Shown: positions 11,048-23,735, numbered from the stretch's first letter. The stretch: DNA of 64,000 bases from Conchocele bisecta (GCA_029237695.1 CM055265.1:213420506-213484505), one strand, 5' to 3'. Notes: generated by a model not told the origin, from the sequence alone. Numbers and translations are program-made.

Positions 11048-11365
11048 ATAATAGTATGTTAGATGTGGTAGGCAATCAGATGATTAGGGTAAAAATATGT
11101 GTGTGTGAAATGTGAAGCAGATCCGATCAATGAAAGGTTAAGGTTTCGAATGCACTATGCATGTAACCTTCCCCTGGGATCAGCTGTGGTTGGACGGTCA
11201 TGGATTTGTCACAGCATGATAGTAGAGCCTTAGAGGACTGCATGTGTGAAATATTTTTGATGAAGGAAATAGGAGTAATAAACATATAGCTCTATGTTAA
11301 GTTTAGTGACGGACGATGGACAACCTAACTCCAGTATTATACCAGTATACACCCCCCAACTCGTT
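11048..11365 (-). repeat. Diverged monomers and another 5' hairpin
   Basis: Degenerate units resembling the previous arrays (GTGTGAAATGTGAAGCAGATCC, CATGCATGTAACCTTCCC) run into GACGGACGATGGAC and TATACACCCCCCAACTCG. The latter is the reverse complement of the hairpin region at 52,447-52,475. Remnant of a further element. Confidence 0.5.
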
Positions 11366-11530
11366 ATATCTCTTTTAAAGAAAGCATAATTATAGATTAT
11401 ACATGTAAACAACACAGTTTGGACACTGAAATAGAAATACCAAAGAGTATATGTGGCTGAAATGGGGCTTATGGGTTAACCAGTGTACATCCAGATTGAG
11501 GCTTTCGAAGTTATGCCAACTGAACTGGAA

Positions 11531-11588
11531 AAACATGTTTAACCCTTATAATGTGGGAAACATTCCATCTGATCTGTTGTAAAAATAA
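11531..11588. mobile_element. Half of a family-1 MITE
   Basis: TTAACCCTTATAATGTGGGAAA and CATCTGATCTGTTG match one end of the MITE. It is cut at 11,588 by the element end that follows. Confidence 0.5.
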
Positions 11589-11700
11589 CAAGAGTTGTCA
11601 GAAGACAACGCAGCTCGCCTGTTGGAGTCATAGGTGGGGCTGATACAACATGTAACATCAGCCCCACCTATGACTCCAAGAGGCGAGCTGCGTTGTTCTA
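11589..11700. repeat. Long perfect hairpin on an element terminus
   Basis: ACAACGCAGCTCGCCTGTTG...GGGGCTGAT (11,605-11,645) is followed, after a ~10-base loop, by its complement to about 11,697 with only a couple of mismatches. The left half starts like the CAAGAGTTGTCAGAAGACAAC terminus also seen at 13,672. It looks like two copies of the terminus joined head to head. Confidence 0.75.
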
Positions 11701-11856
11701 CGGCATCATTCTAGACTTGTCAGTAAGCAAGAGCTTACAATACCCTGCGTTCAAAGATTTGTGTCACAGAATGATAGAGCCTCACCATGTGAATGCATGC
11801 ATTAAATATTACGATATTCCATGAACAGAAATTAAAAGAAATGTCCTCAATGTTAA

Positions 11857-12066
11857 CCCTTACTATGTTGAATTAAATTGTGTCATATGCTGGAAATGTT
11901 ATATTTTCAATATTTCTCGATATAAACCTGTTTTGGACAGCGTATGAGAATCGTCTCTGGAGACGATTCTCATGTGCTGCCAAAACATGTTTTTTTGTTA
12001 AGAATTACCGGTAAGGCAAAAATGAAAAACAGCAGACAACATTTTTCGTCTCACGCGTAGTGAGGG
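11857..12066. mobile_element. Palindromic MITE (family 1) with TTAA duplication
   Basis: It lies between TTAA at 11,853-11,856 and TTAA at 12,067-12,070 inside an array monomer. Removing the element and one TTAA gives AATGTTAAGTTTCATG, close to the uninterrupted monomers (GTTAAGTTTATGAA at about 13,933). The centre GAGAATCGTCTCTGGAGACG is palindromic and the outer blocks are GTCATATGCTGG / CAGCAGAC. This is the clearest evidence for the TTAA target. Confidence 0.8.
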
Positions 12067-12070
12067 TTAA

Positions 12071-12420
12071 GTTTCATGAAATACGCCAAGTCTGTGAGGG
12101 GTCGGAGGGTCGTGGATTTGTCACAGCATGATATAAGACCATCAGAGGAGTGCATGTGTGAAATATCAACTAGAGCTCAGTCGATGACATGCCATCGCAA
12201 TATACCCACTTTTCCCAAATTGTAAGTCGAAAACGGGGAGATAATTCATCACCGGGGCCAAATGAACTAGATGGTTGGTAAATTCGACAAATGCTCCCGA
12301 ATGACGCCTTGATTGAAATTCAAACTCCTTGACCCTGGGTATTGGTGTAGTGTGCTTATAAATGACAATAAATGTGTACATCAAGTTTCACATCATAATC
12401 TCAATTGGTAACTTCTAGAA
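12071..12420. repeat. Mosaic of diverged array monomers
   Basis: Fragments resemble the 13,672-14,570 family (GGATTTGTCACAGCATGAT) and the 6,317 family (AAGTCGAAAACGGGGAGATA). No intact terminus or gene. Confidence 0.45.
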
Positions 12421-13130
12421 AGGTTTAACGCAATGTTTTGTTTATTAGTCACAATAAATATTTGGATGCTAATTTGAATTGAATTAACTTTGAAAAACTT
12501 TAACAAAAAGTTTAAAGTCATTTGACCTTAGACTCCTGGGCAGCATGGGTAGGGTATACAATGAAAATATGGATGGTGATCAATGTGTATATGAAGTTTC
12601 AAGTTGATATCCCAAGCAGTCACAGAGATATAGCAATTTAAAAGACATTAACGTAAGCTTTAACAAAAATTCTAAGTCATTTGACCTTGGGCTCCTGGGC
12701 AGCATGGGTAGGGTATACAATGAAAATATGGATGGTTATCAATGCGTATATGAATTTTCAAGTTGATATCGCAAGCGGTCACAGAGATATAGCAATTTGA
12801 AAATACTTTAACGTAAGCTTTAACAAACAAAATTCTAAGTCATTTGACCTTGGGCTCCTGGGTGGCATGGGTATGTACATGTAGGGTATACAATGAAAAT
12901 ATTGATGTTGATCAATGTACATATGAAGTTTCAAGTTGATATCCCAAGCAGTCACAGAGATATAACAATTTGAAAAACTATAATGTAAAATTATAACAAA
13001 AAGTTTAAAGTCATTTGACCTTCTGGGCAGCATGGGTATGGTATACAATGAAAATATGGTGATCAATGTGTATATAAAGTTTCAATTTCAAGTTGATATC
13101 CCAAGCAGTCACAGAGATATAACAATTTGA
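12421..13130. repeat. Tandem array, ~155-170 bp units
   Basis: About four units carry GTCATTTGACCTTGGGCTCC, GCATGGGTAGGGTATACAATG, ATGAAAATATGGATGGTGAT and CAAGTTGATATCCCAAGC. Similar wording to the 43,147-45,048 array (ATGAAAATATAGATGATGAT, CAGAGATATAG) suggests distant relationship. Confidence 0.65.
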
Positions 13131-13671
13131 AGAAGAGTGCCGTAAGTCACAAAATACGCCCGTCGAAGATGGGCCAAACAGCGAAGATGCAGAAATGTGA
13201 AGTTGTCACCAAGGCAAGAAACATTAATGAGAATTTGAAACTCTATCGCATTATTTCTTCCTCTCGTTGTGCTAAACATGTATTCTAATTTAGGTATCGA
13301 TGTCTAAAGAAGAAATTATATAGAATTGGGTACAAAAATGTAGAAAAAATGGCAGAAATGTGAAGGTGTCACCAAGGCAATAAACATTAATGATAATTTG
13401 AAACTCTATAGCATAATTTCTTCATCTCATAGTGCTAAACATGTATACTAATTTAGGCAGAGATGTCTAAAGTAGAAATGATATAGAATTGGATACAAAA
13501 ATGTAGACAAAATGGCTAAGTTAAAAAGGTGATATTTTTGTTAAAAAATATTCTTTCAGCATAAAAACATGTATCTTCAATATCTGTGTGGAAGACATAT
13601 GTATAGTTTCAGATCGAATGACCGAACGGTTTCAGAGGAGTTGTGTACACAAACTTTGTACCCTATATAGA
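13131..13671 (-). mobile_element. Third copy of the ~188-bp monomer element, degraded
   Basis: It begins AGAGTGCCGTAAGTCACAAA like the copies at 4,029 and 7,008 and carries two or three eroded monomers. It is abutted at 13,672 by another terminus. Confidence 0.6.
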
Positions 13672-14570
13672 ACAAGAGTTGTCAGAAGACAACGAAGCTC
13701 GCCTGTTGGCAGCCTTCACTCAAACTTGGCACAGTTGCATAGAAAAACATGAATATTATATAACTTGACCTTGGGTTAAAGGGTGTGCGGTGGACCTTGA
13801 CATTCGGGTCTGTGGTGCAAGGTGGGTCGTGGGTTTATTATAGCATAATATAGCATATTAAGATGAATGCATGTATGAAATATCAATGCGCTCCCTGAAA
13901 ACAGAAGTAAAACAAAATTTAACCCAACGTTAAGTTTATGAACGCACTAAGTTGGTGATTTTCTACAGCATGATAGCTATTCACATGAGGAATGCATGTA
14001 TGAATGTGCTAAGCTTGTGACATTTACCTTGAGGAAAAGGGTGGGGGTGGGTCATGGATTTGCTGTAGCACAATAGAGGATCATCAGATGAATGCATGTA
14101 TGAAATATCAAAGCGTTCCCTGTAAAGAAACAGAAGTTACACAACATTTACCCCAACGTTAAGTTTATGAACATGCTAAGTTTGTAACCTTGACCTTGGG
14201 GTAAGGGTTGGGCGGTGGGTTGTGGATTTGCTACAGCATGATAGAGGGTCATCTGAGGAACGCATGTATGAAATATCAAGGCGTTCCATGAAAGGAAACA
14301 GATGTTATAAGACATTTACCCCAACGTCAAGTAATTGAATGTGCTATGTTTGTGACCTTGACCCTGGGGAAAGGGGTGTAAGGTGGGTCATGGATTTGCT
14401 ATAGTACGATAGAGTATCATCAGATGAATGCATGTATGAAATATGAAGGTATTCGCTGTAAATAAACAAAATTTACACAACATTTAACCCAACGTTAAGT
14501 TTATGAATGTGCTAGGTTTGTGACCTTGACCTTGGGGTAAGGGTTGGGTGGTGAGTCGTGGATTTGCTAC
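13672..14570 (-). mobile_element. Rolling-circle-like element, ~185-bp monomers
   Basis: The left end CAAGAGTTGTCAGAAGACAAC contains a GTTGTC/GACAAC hairpin, followed by CTGTTGGCAGCC. Monomers carry GAATGCATGTATGAAATATC, CAACGTTAAGTTTATGAA and CTTGACCTTGGGGTAAGGG at about 13,940, 14,150, 14,330 and 14,490. The 5' end is not seen; it stops at a different simple repeat. Confidence 0.6.
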
Positions 14571-14660
14571 CAGGGTTGGCAATTTCCCGGGAAATAAGAG
14601 TATTTCCCAGGATGGCGGGAAATACCGGGAAATACTGGGAAATATCGGGAAATATGAATC
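14571..14660. repeat. GGGAAATA short tandem repeat
   Basis: Five to six ~10-bp units of the type CGGGAAATAC, the first inverted (TTTCCCGGGAAAT) so the start is palindromic. Confidence 0.7.
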
Positions 14661-15090
14661 ATGGTGGTCTTTTTCATTCCAAAATGTCAAGATGAGTCTC
14701 TATATTCCCCTATATATCTACTATGGTTTATATCTGTGTAGACTGATAAGCCTATAGGTAAAACATTCTGCAATAAAACAAGAAATAATAAGTTTATTTA
14801 GAGAAAAAAAACATCATTATTTTCTAGACAATTTTCTTCCCTATATACAAGTCTATGTAGTATTTGCCAAATGTCTATTTTATTGTATATGAGAACACCC
14901 CTCATTACTATAGTAACCTGCCACTAATAAAAGCTGCTTTTGGAATTTTGAGAAAATCCCTGTTGATAACAAGGATAATCCATGTACAGTGTAAGTGTAA
15001 TTGTTTTACAACTTGACCATATACAGACCACCTGGGTTCTTATTATACAGTACGACACAAAAGGTGTGAGAGAAGGCTGACAATTAACAG
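14661..15090. other. Unassigned interval
   Basis: AT-rich sequence with no recognised repeat terminus or coding region. Confidence 0.4.
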
Positions 15091-15335
15091 CCTGTTGTCA
15101 AAGGTGATATTTTTGTGAAAACATATTTTTTCGCCATAAAAACACCAAGGTGAACTTGTTCAATATGTGTAGAAGACTTGTGTATAGTTTCAGATCGATT
15201 GACTGAACGGTTTCAGAGGAGTTGTGTACACAAACTATGTACCCTATATAGAATTGAATACAAAAATGTAGAGTTAAAAAAGATTTTTCGGCATAAAAAC
15301 ACCAAGGTGCACATGTTCAATATGTCGGCCATCTT
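15091..15335. repeat. Monomers of the ~188-bp family
   Basis: One full and one partial unit (AAGGTGATATTTTTGTGAAA, ACACCAAGGTGCACATG, GGAGTTGTGTACACAAAC) with no termini. Confidence 0.6.
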
Positions 15336-16560
15336 GAATCTTGACTTATGGTTGGTGTTTTCGGGGTATGTTCCGAAAGTGTGAATAAATCTGCTATTTT
15401 GTCCCGAGTTTTCATTGGCTGTTGATCATCTCGCAGATGAATGAGGCACAATGAGGGAAAACTTGAAACTTTTCTATTGTTTATGATTTTAATAATATTA
15501 AAGAGCAGATTAATGGCGGATGTATAAAATCAAGGTAGGTTCGTGAACAAATTACATAAATGCCTAAAATGAGAATAAAAAAACCAGTAGTTAGTCCAAA
15601 CACTGGATTTGGTGGCATTTTAAAGGACATAATGTACGTCAAATCATGCTTATTTTAATCACCTGACGTAAAGCATATCGCGGCTGAACACATGTCTATA
15701 AATTACAAAATATTTGAATACCCCGAAAACTCCGACTACCCCGAAAACTGGCGCCTCGACCATAATAAAAAACACTACATATAATGACGTTGGCGTTAAA
15801 TATAAATTAATCTCAATGGTGGCCATTTTGAAATTCAAAATGGCGGCCATGCGGCTCTTAAGAAATGGAAAAAACTTCAGTTGTGTTATATGTTGTATAT
15901 ATATATATGTTTTCAAGTAAACACACACGTTCCAGAAATACTAGAATGTGTAACAAATATTTGATGTGGCGCTGTACTAGACTAACATGCCAGGTCTCTA
16001 TATCATGTTTAACTTCTATTTTTCATTATCTGACTTTTATCATTTATTATTTTCTTTGCTATGGTAGTGAAAGCTATAGTGCTATGTCTAGCGCTGTACA
16101 TAACACACTTAGTTTTGGCGGCCATTTTGAAGATAAAGATTACTCATAGCACAATACCAGTGAACAATAATCTAAGCAGACTGTGTTCAATGAAATACGA
16201 GTAAAACAGAAGGAAAATACAAAATGTTACCATGACATTCAAAAATGTACAATATAAATACCAAGTTCCAAGTTTTAAATGGTGGCCATTTTGAAAACCA
16301 AAATCGCTGGTGTCTCAAAATGTATTGAACTCAGTCTGCCAATATTTCTTTTCCATAATAATGTGTTTTTTGCTGCAAAAACACCACACATAATAACTTT
16401 GGCTTCCTCTGCACGACTGCAGAATATCGTTCACACTTTAGCAGTTAAAAAATGTGTGAAAGATTTTCTATATTTTTTAACTGAAATGGGTGATCAACAG
16501 AATCTGAAAATACATTCTGTTATAAAATTGTATGGGAATTGTATGGGATGTAATACAATC
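15336..16560. other. Interval with repeated GGCGGCCATTTTGAA motifs
   Basis: GGTGGCCATTTTGAAATTC / AAAATGGCGGCCATG form a local inverted pair at 15,817-15,850, and related motifs occur at about 16,115 and 16,270, suggesting old ~150-450-bp repeat units. An ORF at 16,279-16,572 (97 codons) shows no family I recognise and is probably chance. Confidence 0.4.
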
Positions 16561-17049
16561 AGTCAAATGTGATTGTTTTGACATACAAAGTAACACGAAA
16601 ACGACTGGTACGAGTTGATCAGTGTGCGAGTTAATTGCGGACGAGTTGACCAACTAACAAACAAACAGCTTGTCAGTCGGCCACTTGCCCCTACCGAAAC
16701 AAAGCCTAATACACAACCTTTTCGATATGAATACTAGTACACAAAACCTACCGTTTACATTCAATACTGGCACATGAAACTATGTTTTCCTTCTTGGGGT
16801 CATTATGTGACCTTATTCGGATGAGGTCATTTTTATCCAATCAAATACTTTGTTTCAATGGACACCGTTTCAAGTTGTAGCACCTATAATACGAAAAGTT
16901 CAGCTGGAAGGGAGGATGGATGGATGGATGGCTCGTCAATCATGTTTATAACAGAAATGACAAATCTTGCACTGCGGACATGCTTTTAGACCTGTCGGGA
17001 ACTGGGATGTCGGGTTGTTACAGTTCACAGGAATAACTCCCGTTCTAAT
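16561..17049. other. Unassigned interval with a GGAT microsatellite
   Basis: Contains a short GGATGGATGGATGG run at about 16,912-16,930 and ACGAGTTGATC / ACGAGTTGACC blocks near 16,608 and 16,640. No gene is seen. Confidence 0.4.
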
Positions 17050-18545
17050 AAGTTTGCGTCATTACATTTCTTTTAATTTTGTCTGGCTTAGAATCCCATA
17101 AAAAAATCATATAATATTTTCCGGATATGAATGCAGTACATGTACAGTCATATTATTTTGTGCTATCTGGAGGCGTTTGAATGATCGTTAAGGGATATAG
17201 TAGTTTTGGTATAGCGAACCTTTTTATTACGTTTACTTTTCCTATCAATGTGAGGTGCCTGTATTTCCATGTGTTTAAACAATTTTCGAATTCTTTAACT
17301 TTTGGATCAATGTTGTGTTGATAAATTAGGTTTGCATTATTTGAGAATGTCATACCTAACGTCTGGGCTTTCTCTGATGTCCATGTAAATTTTTTGGTGG
17401 GGAGGTAGTTTCTTGATGATTGTGATAATGATCCCACTCTTAGAACAGTATATATTTTTTAATATTTAAAAGCAGACCCGTAATTTTACCAAAAACGTAT
17501 ATTGTCTCTACTAACATTTTAAAGTAGTGTTCTGTGCCATCTTCTTTCTTCTTTCTTTTCTTCTTATAGCTCCCACGTTTATTTTTCGTGGCACCGACAT
17601 ATGTCGTATAATTGTTGGATTCCAACTATGTTCTGTTCAGTTACAGTGTTAAATTTGTGTTGCTATTTAATAGTGAATTATAAGTTGTGCTTCCTAATAA
17701 CGAATTTACAGTCCTATATATTTATTTATTTGTGAACGAGCTATTTACATTACACAAGTTAAATGTAGTTATTTATGGTGTCTTCGGTGTCGATTCACAG
17801 GTCCTCTAGATGTTGTAGCACCTAATGTAGCACCTGTAAACAAAATGTTGCATCGTCAGCGAACATTGTATTTTTAATAGTTTGGTTATGTATATTGACT
17901 CCTTTTATTTCCTTGTCATTTTGTATCGCTTTTGATAGTATTTCAATGGCTATTATAAATCAATAAGGTGAAAGGGGACAGCCTTGGCGCACTCCACGGT
18001 AAAACAGTCTGATAAGTGGCCATTATTTCTAACACAGCTTCTGGCATCTGAATAAAATAAATTAATCCATTTAATAAAATCAACTCCAAAATTTATATAT
18101 TTCAATGTATTATACATATAATTATGACCAACGCTATCGAATGCCTTTTCAAACTCTACAAAAAAAACAAACAAACAGGTGAGTCAGTTTCGTTTAGAAA
18201 TTCAACAGATTCAAATAATATACTCTAATATCTTTCTTTGATGAAGCCTGTTTGTGAACCGTCTATTATAGTGGATACTACTTTTTTTTAATCTATTAGC
18301 AATTGATTTCGTAGCAATTTTATAATCTACGTTAAGAAATGATATAGGTATCCAGTTAGATAATAATGACAATTCTTTATCTTGTTTTGGTAATAGCGTA
18401 GTAATACCTTGTTTCTGTAGATTCGTGAGGTTTCCAGTTTCAAAAGAATAGTTTAGAGAGTTCAAAAGGTATGATTTAATGTCGTTCCAGAATATTTTAT
18501 AGAATTCTACTGTTAATCCGTTCAACATCCCGGCCATGATTGTAT
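17050..18545 (-). pseudogene. 5'-truncated L1/Tx1-like LINE reverse transcriptase remnant
   Basis: Minus-strand pieces of a LINE reverse transcriptase occur in family order. 18,537-18,211 holds the early RT region (GLTVEFYKIFWNDI, then ITTLLPKQDKELSLLSNW.PIS). 18,174-17,953 holds FVEFEKAFDSVGHNY and FIKWINLFYSDARSCV. The GVRQGCPLSPY block follows but is split by a frameshift and a stop. FADDAT is at about 17,863-17,846 with IAIEILSKAIQND just before it. FGKITGLLLNIKK lies at about 17,500-17,450, and TLIGKVNVIKRFAIPKLLYP at 17,260-17,195. A FLWDSKPDKIKR-like stretch near 17,100-17,060 is the last recognisable part. Frameshifts and stops separate every block. The N-terminus and endonuclease are absent, as expected of a 5'-truncated insertion. 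An L1/Tx1-type clade fits the motif wording. Confidence 0.85.
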
Positions 18546-20340
18546 GGGAATGAGAATATGACCTTCGGGTGTAGGCTAGTACGCCAAAATACAGCCTGGT
18601 AATCTATCCGTTCACACGTTCAGCCAGAACATCAACATAAGGAGGTATTCGACTGGGGCCTGTTGTCATGTAGTCAAACATAATGTGGCTTACTTTATTT
18701 ACACTAGTTTCATAGAAATTAGCTGTGCATGGCACATACGGCATTTTCCCACTTAGTAATAAGGTTGTCTGTGATATCGAAGATATCCTAGCTTTGGAAT
18801 GGCGTCACATAACTGATCATTGCTAGTCAGAAGGTTCAATGTGGCTACCATTTCAATGTGTATGGCATTATTCACAAATTTGAACACGCCCTTTATATCT
18901 ATTTGTAATCCATAGTTAATGTATAAAGTTCTGCCTTTGTGGAACATGTAGCATAACTTGCCCATCAGATAATTTTGCCCCTCCCCCCCCCCCCCACCAT
19001 ACACGAAGTATGCATGTCCATTGCACTTATTACATACTAGTAGCTAGACAGTTGGTGCTGATGAACATGTATACGAGTTACCAAATTGTACTGTAAAGCT
19101 GTGCAAAACATTACGAAGACAATATTAGACAGCAAAGGTGTTTTATTCGGAATTTATTTTCACAGTGATAATCAATGTTCAGTGACATTCAGCTTGCATG
19201 CCTGTGCCGACCATGTTCATTTTAGATGTTGTTTAGTTAATTACTATGCATCTACTGTCTTAACATGGGACAGCGTCATATGTAATATCATCTAGTGATG
19301 ATATGAGGCATCTGGCCCACAGCAACAACATTGGCTTTTGTTAAGACAAGTGTAGCTTCTGAATATCTATCAGGCCTAAAAAAGTGTGTGTTTCGGATAA
19401 CCCGACCCTACCTGACATTTGTATCAATAAAACGCCGACGCTACATTTTATTAGACGTTTCCAGGTAAAAAGAAATCAGTCATGTTTTATGCAATATAAT
19501 ACAATATTAATGTTGCTAAAAAACAACAAATTTAATAAAAAAATAAAATATGAAAAAAAGTAAAATGCCCCTACCCTACCTAACTTTTTTCGTGGCGTTA
19601 CCCGAAACAAACAATTATTCCTCACGGCAATATAACCGGATACGGAAATGTTTCTTAAATACAATAGCGAACAGTGGATGCATATATGAGACTTCGCAAG
19701 TGCGCTACCTGGTGGTACTCAATGTAAGTCAATTTTGGCGTATCAATATTATGGTATCGAGTCTGCCGGTTATCTTCTTTGCAAATGCTTAGTTAACAAA
19801 GGCGCAGACACGCTATAACATCTTATTCAATATTGGTAAAATTTACATATGGTACATACTATATGCTATTGCACACACACATGGCACACTATGATAAAAC
19901 CTGTCCTATTTGTTTTGTTACCAGTGTATATCAGCACGTTAGTCTGCTCAGCTATGATACGTACGTACATTAACTGATCATCTAATACGAGAAAATGGAT
20001 AACTAAGATTTTAGCTAGGTGTTCTATTATTGATCAGGCACTATGCTGGTCAATAAAACATATTTTGGCATATCCGATCACATAGATAGTTATTCTCTTT
20101 TTGAAAAAAATGCAATTAATTTGATTGCATGTACTATCCTTATTGTGTGATATGCAATTGCTTCTGCTAGATTTTATAAGCCAAACAATAACAATTTTAA
20201 AATCGGTATATATTCTTGGCAAGAGAATATGTGACTGTTAAATTGTATTAAAATTGTGTTTTATTGCAATAATAATGCACATTAATACATTGAACTAAAT
20301 GGAATAAAATAACGTATTCAAGTTGTTCACAATAAAAAAA
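18546..20340. other. Mostly unrecognised interval
   Basis: Holds a poly-C run at about 18,983-18,995. A probable foldback spans about 19,385-19,612: GTTTCGGATAAC at the left and GTTACCCGAAAC at the right, each adjoining CCCTACCT blocks. No credible gene is seen. Confidence 0.4.
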
Positions 20341-21420
20341 GTCTATTCCACTCTAATTACTCTAGAATTCACACATTTTCCCCAGAATGGTGGCCATTTT
20401 TGGACGGCAGCTTGAATGTATTTACGTGTATATGCATTTTAAATAGTATATTTGAAAATACTAAATACTAGTCCACTAACCATACTGCCCATGTGATGAA
20501 AAGTTTGATATATGATTATATTGGTACATTAAAGTTGCCTTTTGAATTGTAGGTATGATTTATATGCTCGTGTGACCTTTCACCTGAAAAGTACGCCAGA
20601 CAACTACCGGTACTAATATTTTGATTTGTTTGTCGTGGTCTAATCTACCAACATCAAGTATCAAGTCCCAAACTAAGTGAGTTGTCCGGCTACCAGCAAC
20701 CCATAGTGCGGCTTATTAGAAACTGGCACTCAGTTGAGTGCATAAATCACACATTTGCATGGAAATTGGCAGCCATTTTTATTGTTTTGCAACATCAATA
20801 TATATTTTCAACTATTCCGTCGCATATGGATACATGTTCAATATAGGAACTAGATAAAGAAAAATGTATCACCAAGGTTGGAACATATCTGTTTGAATGT
20901 TCTCATATAAATGGCAATATCCGGGATTAATTAAAACAAATTAATGATTTTTTTATTTTTATGTTGTTATGAACTAATATACCAAAATTTGTTATGAAAA
21001 CTGGTTGCATTTCTTATTATGTACTGTACATTGATATTTTAGCGAAAAACACATTTTTACCAGAAACATGGCAACCATTTTGGACGCCATCTTCAATTTT
21101 GTAACATATACATGCAATTTGAAATGGCTGTTGTCAGATTCCGTTAGAAGATTCATTTCTGCAACTATTAATAAACAAAAATACCAATTTTCATATCATC
21201 TTGTATACATAAATTTAATGATATTCAGAGGGAAGGTGTGATGTTTTGCATTCATTTGACCTTTGACCATAAGGTAGGTCAGACTACACCGATACTTTTG
21301 GTTAATGTTTTGATTTTGAACTGGCATGGACTGATCTACCAAAATCAAGTATCAAACCTAATGAGTAGTCTGATGTATACATAAGCCTAAATTTGAAATC
21401 TGACCCCAGGACCAATTTGT
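20341..21420. repeat. Diverged tandem units with GGCCATTTTTGGACG motifs
   Basis: TGGTGGCCATTTTTGGACGG at 20,389, GGCAGCCATTTTTATTG at 20,767 and GGCAACCATTTTGGACGCC at 21,069 head similar stretches. ATCTACCAACATCAAGTATC (20,643) and ATCTACCAAAATCAAGTATC (21,334) are matching later parts. Old, degraded repeat. Confidence 0.5.
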
Positions 21421-22525
21421 ACAATTGTAGCCCTTTCGTATTTCAAGCCAAAAATATCACTCTTCAAAAAAGATGTTTTCTCTACACTGGGAATTTCAAA
21501 GAAGTAAAGGCAAATCTAATATGATGCTGGACCAGGGCTTGCTCTTATGATGACAGTGTTGAATATGTAAATAAATAAATCAGTTAACACATTTCCTAGA
21601 TGTAGGTCACATTTTGTTGACATTAAATTCAACTTGTCCAACTTGCGTCATCCACAGGTGATTCTAGCGTGTCTTGGATAGTCAATTATTGTTTGTAGCC
21701 CCAATTCTCATGGATTCGTGCCTTTTCATTGATTCGTGCCCCTAGAAAACAAGTGAATAAGCATATTCTAAGAATAGTGTTAATTGAAAACTATTTTAAA
21801 AATTTGTATTTTAAGTTGTTTCCCACGGTTTTCTAAGTTACAGTTGCATACAATTGTGATTTACCACCTATTTTGTGATTTTTCTACATACTTCCTTAAT
21901 CTGAAGAGGGTCTGTTGCAAATTATGCATAAAATGTGATATATGTTGATTTCTAGGTGAATCTGGACTTCACCATATTTCAATTTGATGCATCTAGGCAG
22001 CAACACTTTTTAGCTTGACTACAGTTCTTTAGGGTATAGCGGATTTTAGGGTATAGCAGATAGGTATATACTTTTTAACACAATATTTTTTTATATTGTA
22101 CATTTATAATAAATAAAATATTACCGTTAGGAACAGTGATCCATCCCCCACACAATGACATGTTTACTTTGATATAGCAGTTTCCTTGCCGTGCGTAAAG
22201 CTTCAAGAAACACAATGACGTAACCGGAAGTTTACACCAGGTAAAGCGAAAGTAAGTCGCTCCAGAGTAATTTCACTGAAAATGTATAAACAGTTAGTTT
22301 GGAAGAAACAAACTCTGTGAATAATATGATGTATAATCATGTCCTCTATAACTGGAAAGAAGCTTGGTTCATAAATCACACCATGTCACTGAACACAGAC
22401 GTCAATAATAACGCACGTGCTTCCGGCAGTAACGGATCATCCTAATTTGCGTACAAATCAGATTTGCGGGGATCGTCTCAAAATCAATATGACCTGCGAA
22501 CAATATATCAAATGGGTTTGTTATG
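21421..22525. other. Unassigned interval
   Basis: No gene or intact repeat is recognised. At 22,214-22,230 a CRE-like TGACGTAA lies next to an ETS-like CCGGAAG, the sort of pair found near animal start sites, but nothing downstream confirms a transcript. Confidence 0.3.
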
Positions 22526-22680
22526 CCACCGGAGACGGGTGGCACACAGTGTTCGGACCGTCCGTCGATCCGTCCGTCCGTATGTCAGTCAGTCCGTCAC
22601 ACGTTTTGGTTAACCAGGTCGTAACAGTTTCTCAAACTGGCCATAGCATCTCCTTACGTTGCTTTTATTATTATACATGT
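22526..22680 (+). mobile_element. 5' fragment of a rolling-circle-like element
   Basis: ATGCCACCGGAGACGGGTGGCA is the 5' hairpin (also at 33,334 and 35,369), followed by GTTCGGACCGTCCG and a CCGTCCGT microsatellite. The rest of the element is missing. Confidence 0.65.
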
Positions 22681-23026
22681 ATGTAGCTTCATTCTATCTT
22701 CATGAAAGAGGGGGTGTTTCATTGTAGAGAGATCAACACCACAGGGATTGAAAATTCTAATTGACATTGACAACTACAATTTTAAAATTTGTGAATATTT
22801 ATTTTAAAGGCATTCATTTTCTAAATAAAAATAATACTGGTCAGGCCCGTAGCCACGATGAGGCAGACGAGGCAGCCGCCTTGTCTCAGATTTTGCCTTT
22901 TTTTTATGATTTTTACACTCGATCGTTTTGCGGTATGTTTGAATTTCTGTAAAAAGTTGAGGCGAACTGTCGGCGCATGCTGGGGTGTTGACTTAGTGGT
23001 TTTTTTTCACTCGACGCCAATATACA

Positions 23027-23540
23027 TTGTTGCTGGAAAAAAGTAACAATAGCACATGTGTGCCCACCTCCCCATGCCATTTTTTTCTGGGGTGTTGACT
23101 TTTTTCTTCTTTTTTCTCACTTCCAACCCCGATGTTGCTGCAAAAAAGTAACAAAAGCACAGGTGTGCCAACCTCCCCTCGACATTTTTTTTCTGGGGTG
23201 ACTGTTTTTTTGTTTACTTCCAACCCCAATGTTGCTGGAAAAAATAACAAAAGCTCATGTGTGCGCACCTCTCGCCAATTTTTTTCTGGGGTGTTGACTT
23301 TGTTTTTACTTCTCTTCCAGCCCGAATGTTGCTGGAAAAAATAACAAAAGCACAGGTGTTCCCACCTCCCTTCGCCAATTTTTTTTCTGGGGTGTTGTCT
23401 TGGTGGTTTTTTTCACTACGCCAATGCTGCTGGAAAAATAACAAAAGCACATGTGTGCTCACCTCTCCTCGCCAATTTTTTTTTCTGGGGTGTTGACTTT
23501 GTTTTATTTTCACCGCCAATGTTGCTGGAAAAAATATGCG
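23027..23540. repeat. Tandem array of ~100-bp units
   Basis: Six units, spaced about 97-104 bp, carry TGTTGCTGGAAAAAA, TAACAAAAGCACATGTGTGC, CACCTC and TTTTTTTCTGGGGTGTTGAC. The overlapping ORFs on both strands follow from the repeat and are not genes. Confidence 0.75.
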
Positions 23541-23617
23541 ATTTCAGGGCATTATATTTAATGCCGTATCCGGTGGTTCATGTTCATAATCAGTTTTTAT
23601 CAGATTTTGGCGCTAAA

Positions 23618-23735
23618 CAAAAAATATGTGGCAAACAGTGCAGATCCTGATGAGCCAGCTCGTTACGAGCCGGCTCATCTGGATGTACACTGTTTGTCAA
23701 TACCACTATACATGCATGTGAGGTTTAAATGGTTA
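23618..23735. mobile_element. Family-2 palindromic MITE
   Basis: CAGTGCAGATCCTGATGAGCC and GGCTCATCTGGATGTACACTG flank a CTCGTTACGAG centre; GGTTAATATT follows. Same core at 24,005, 32,875 and 36,813. Confidence 0.65.

Noticed and set aside
22214..22230. CRE-ETS pair as a promoter
   Set aside because: TGACGTAA and CCGGAAG are adjacent, but no first exon or gene could be tied to them.
22993..23519. Overlapping ORFs on both strands
   Set aside because: Both strands are open because of the ~100-bp tandem repeat; no recognisable domain.
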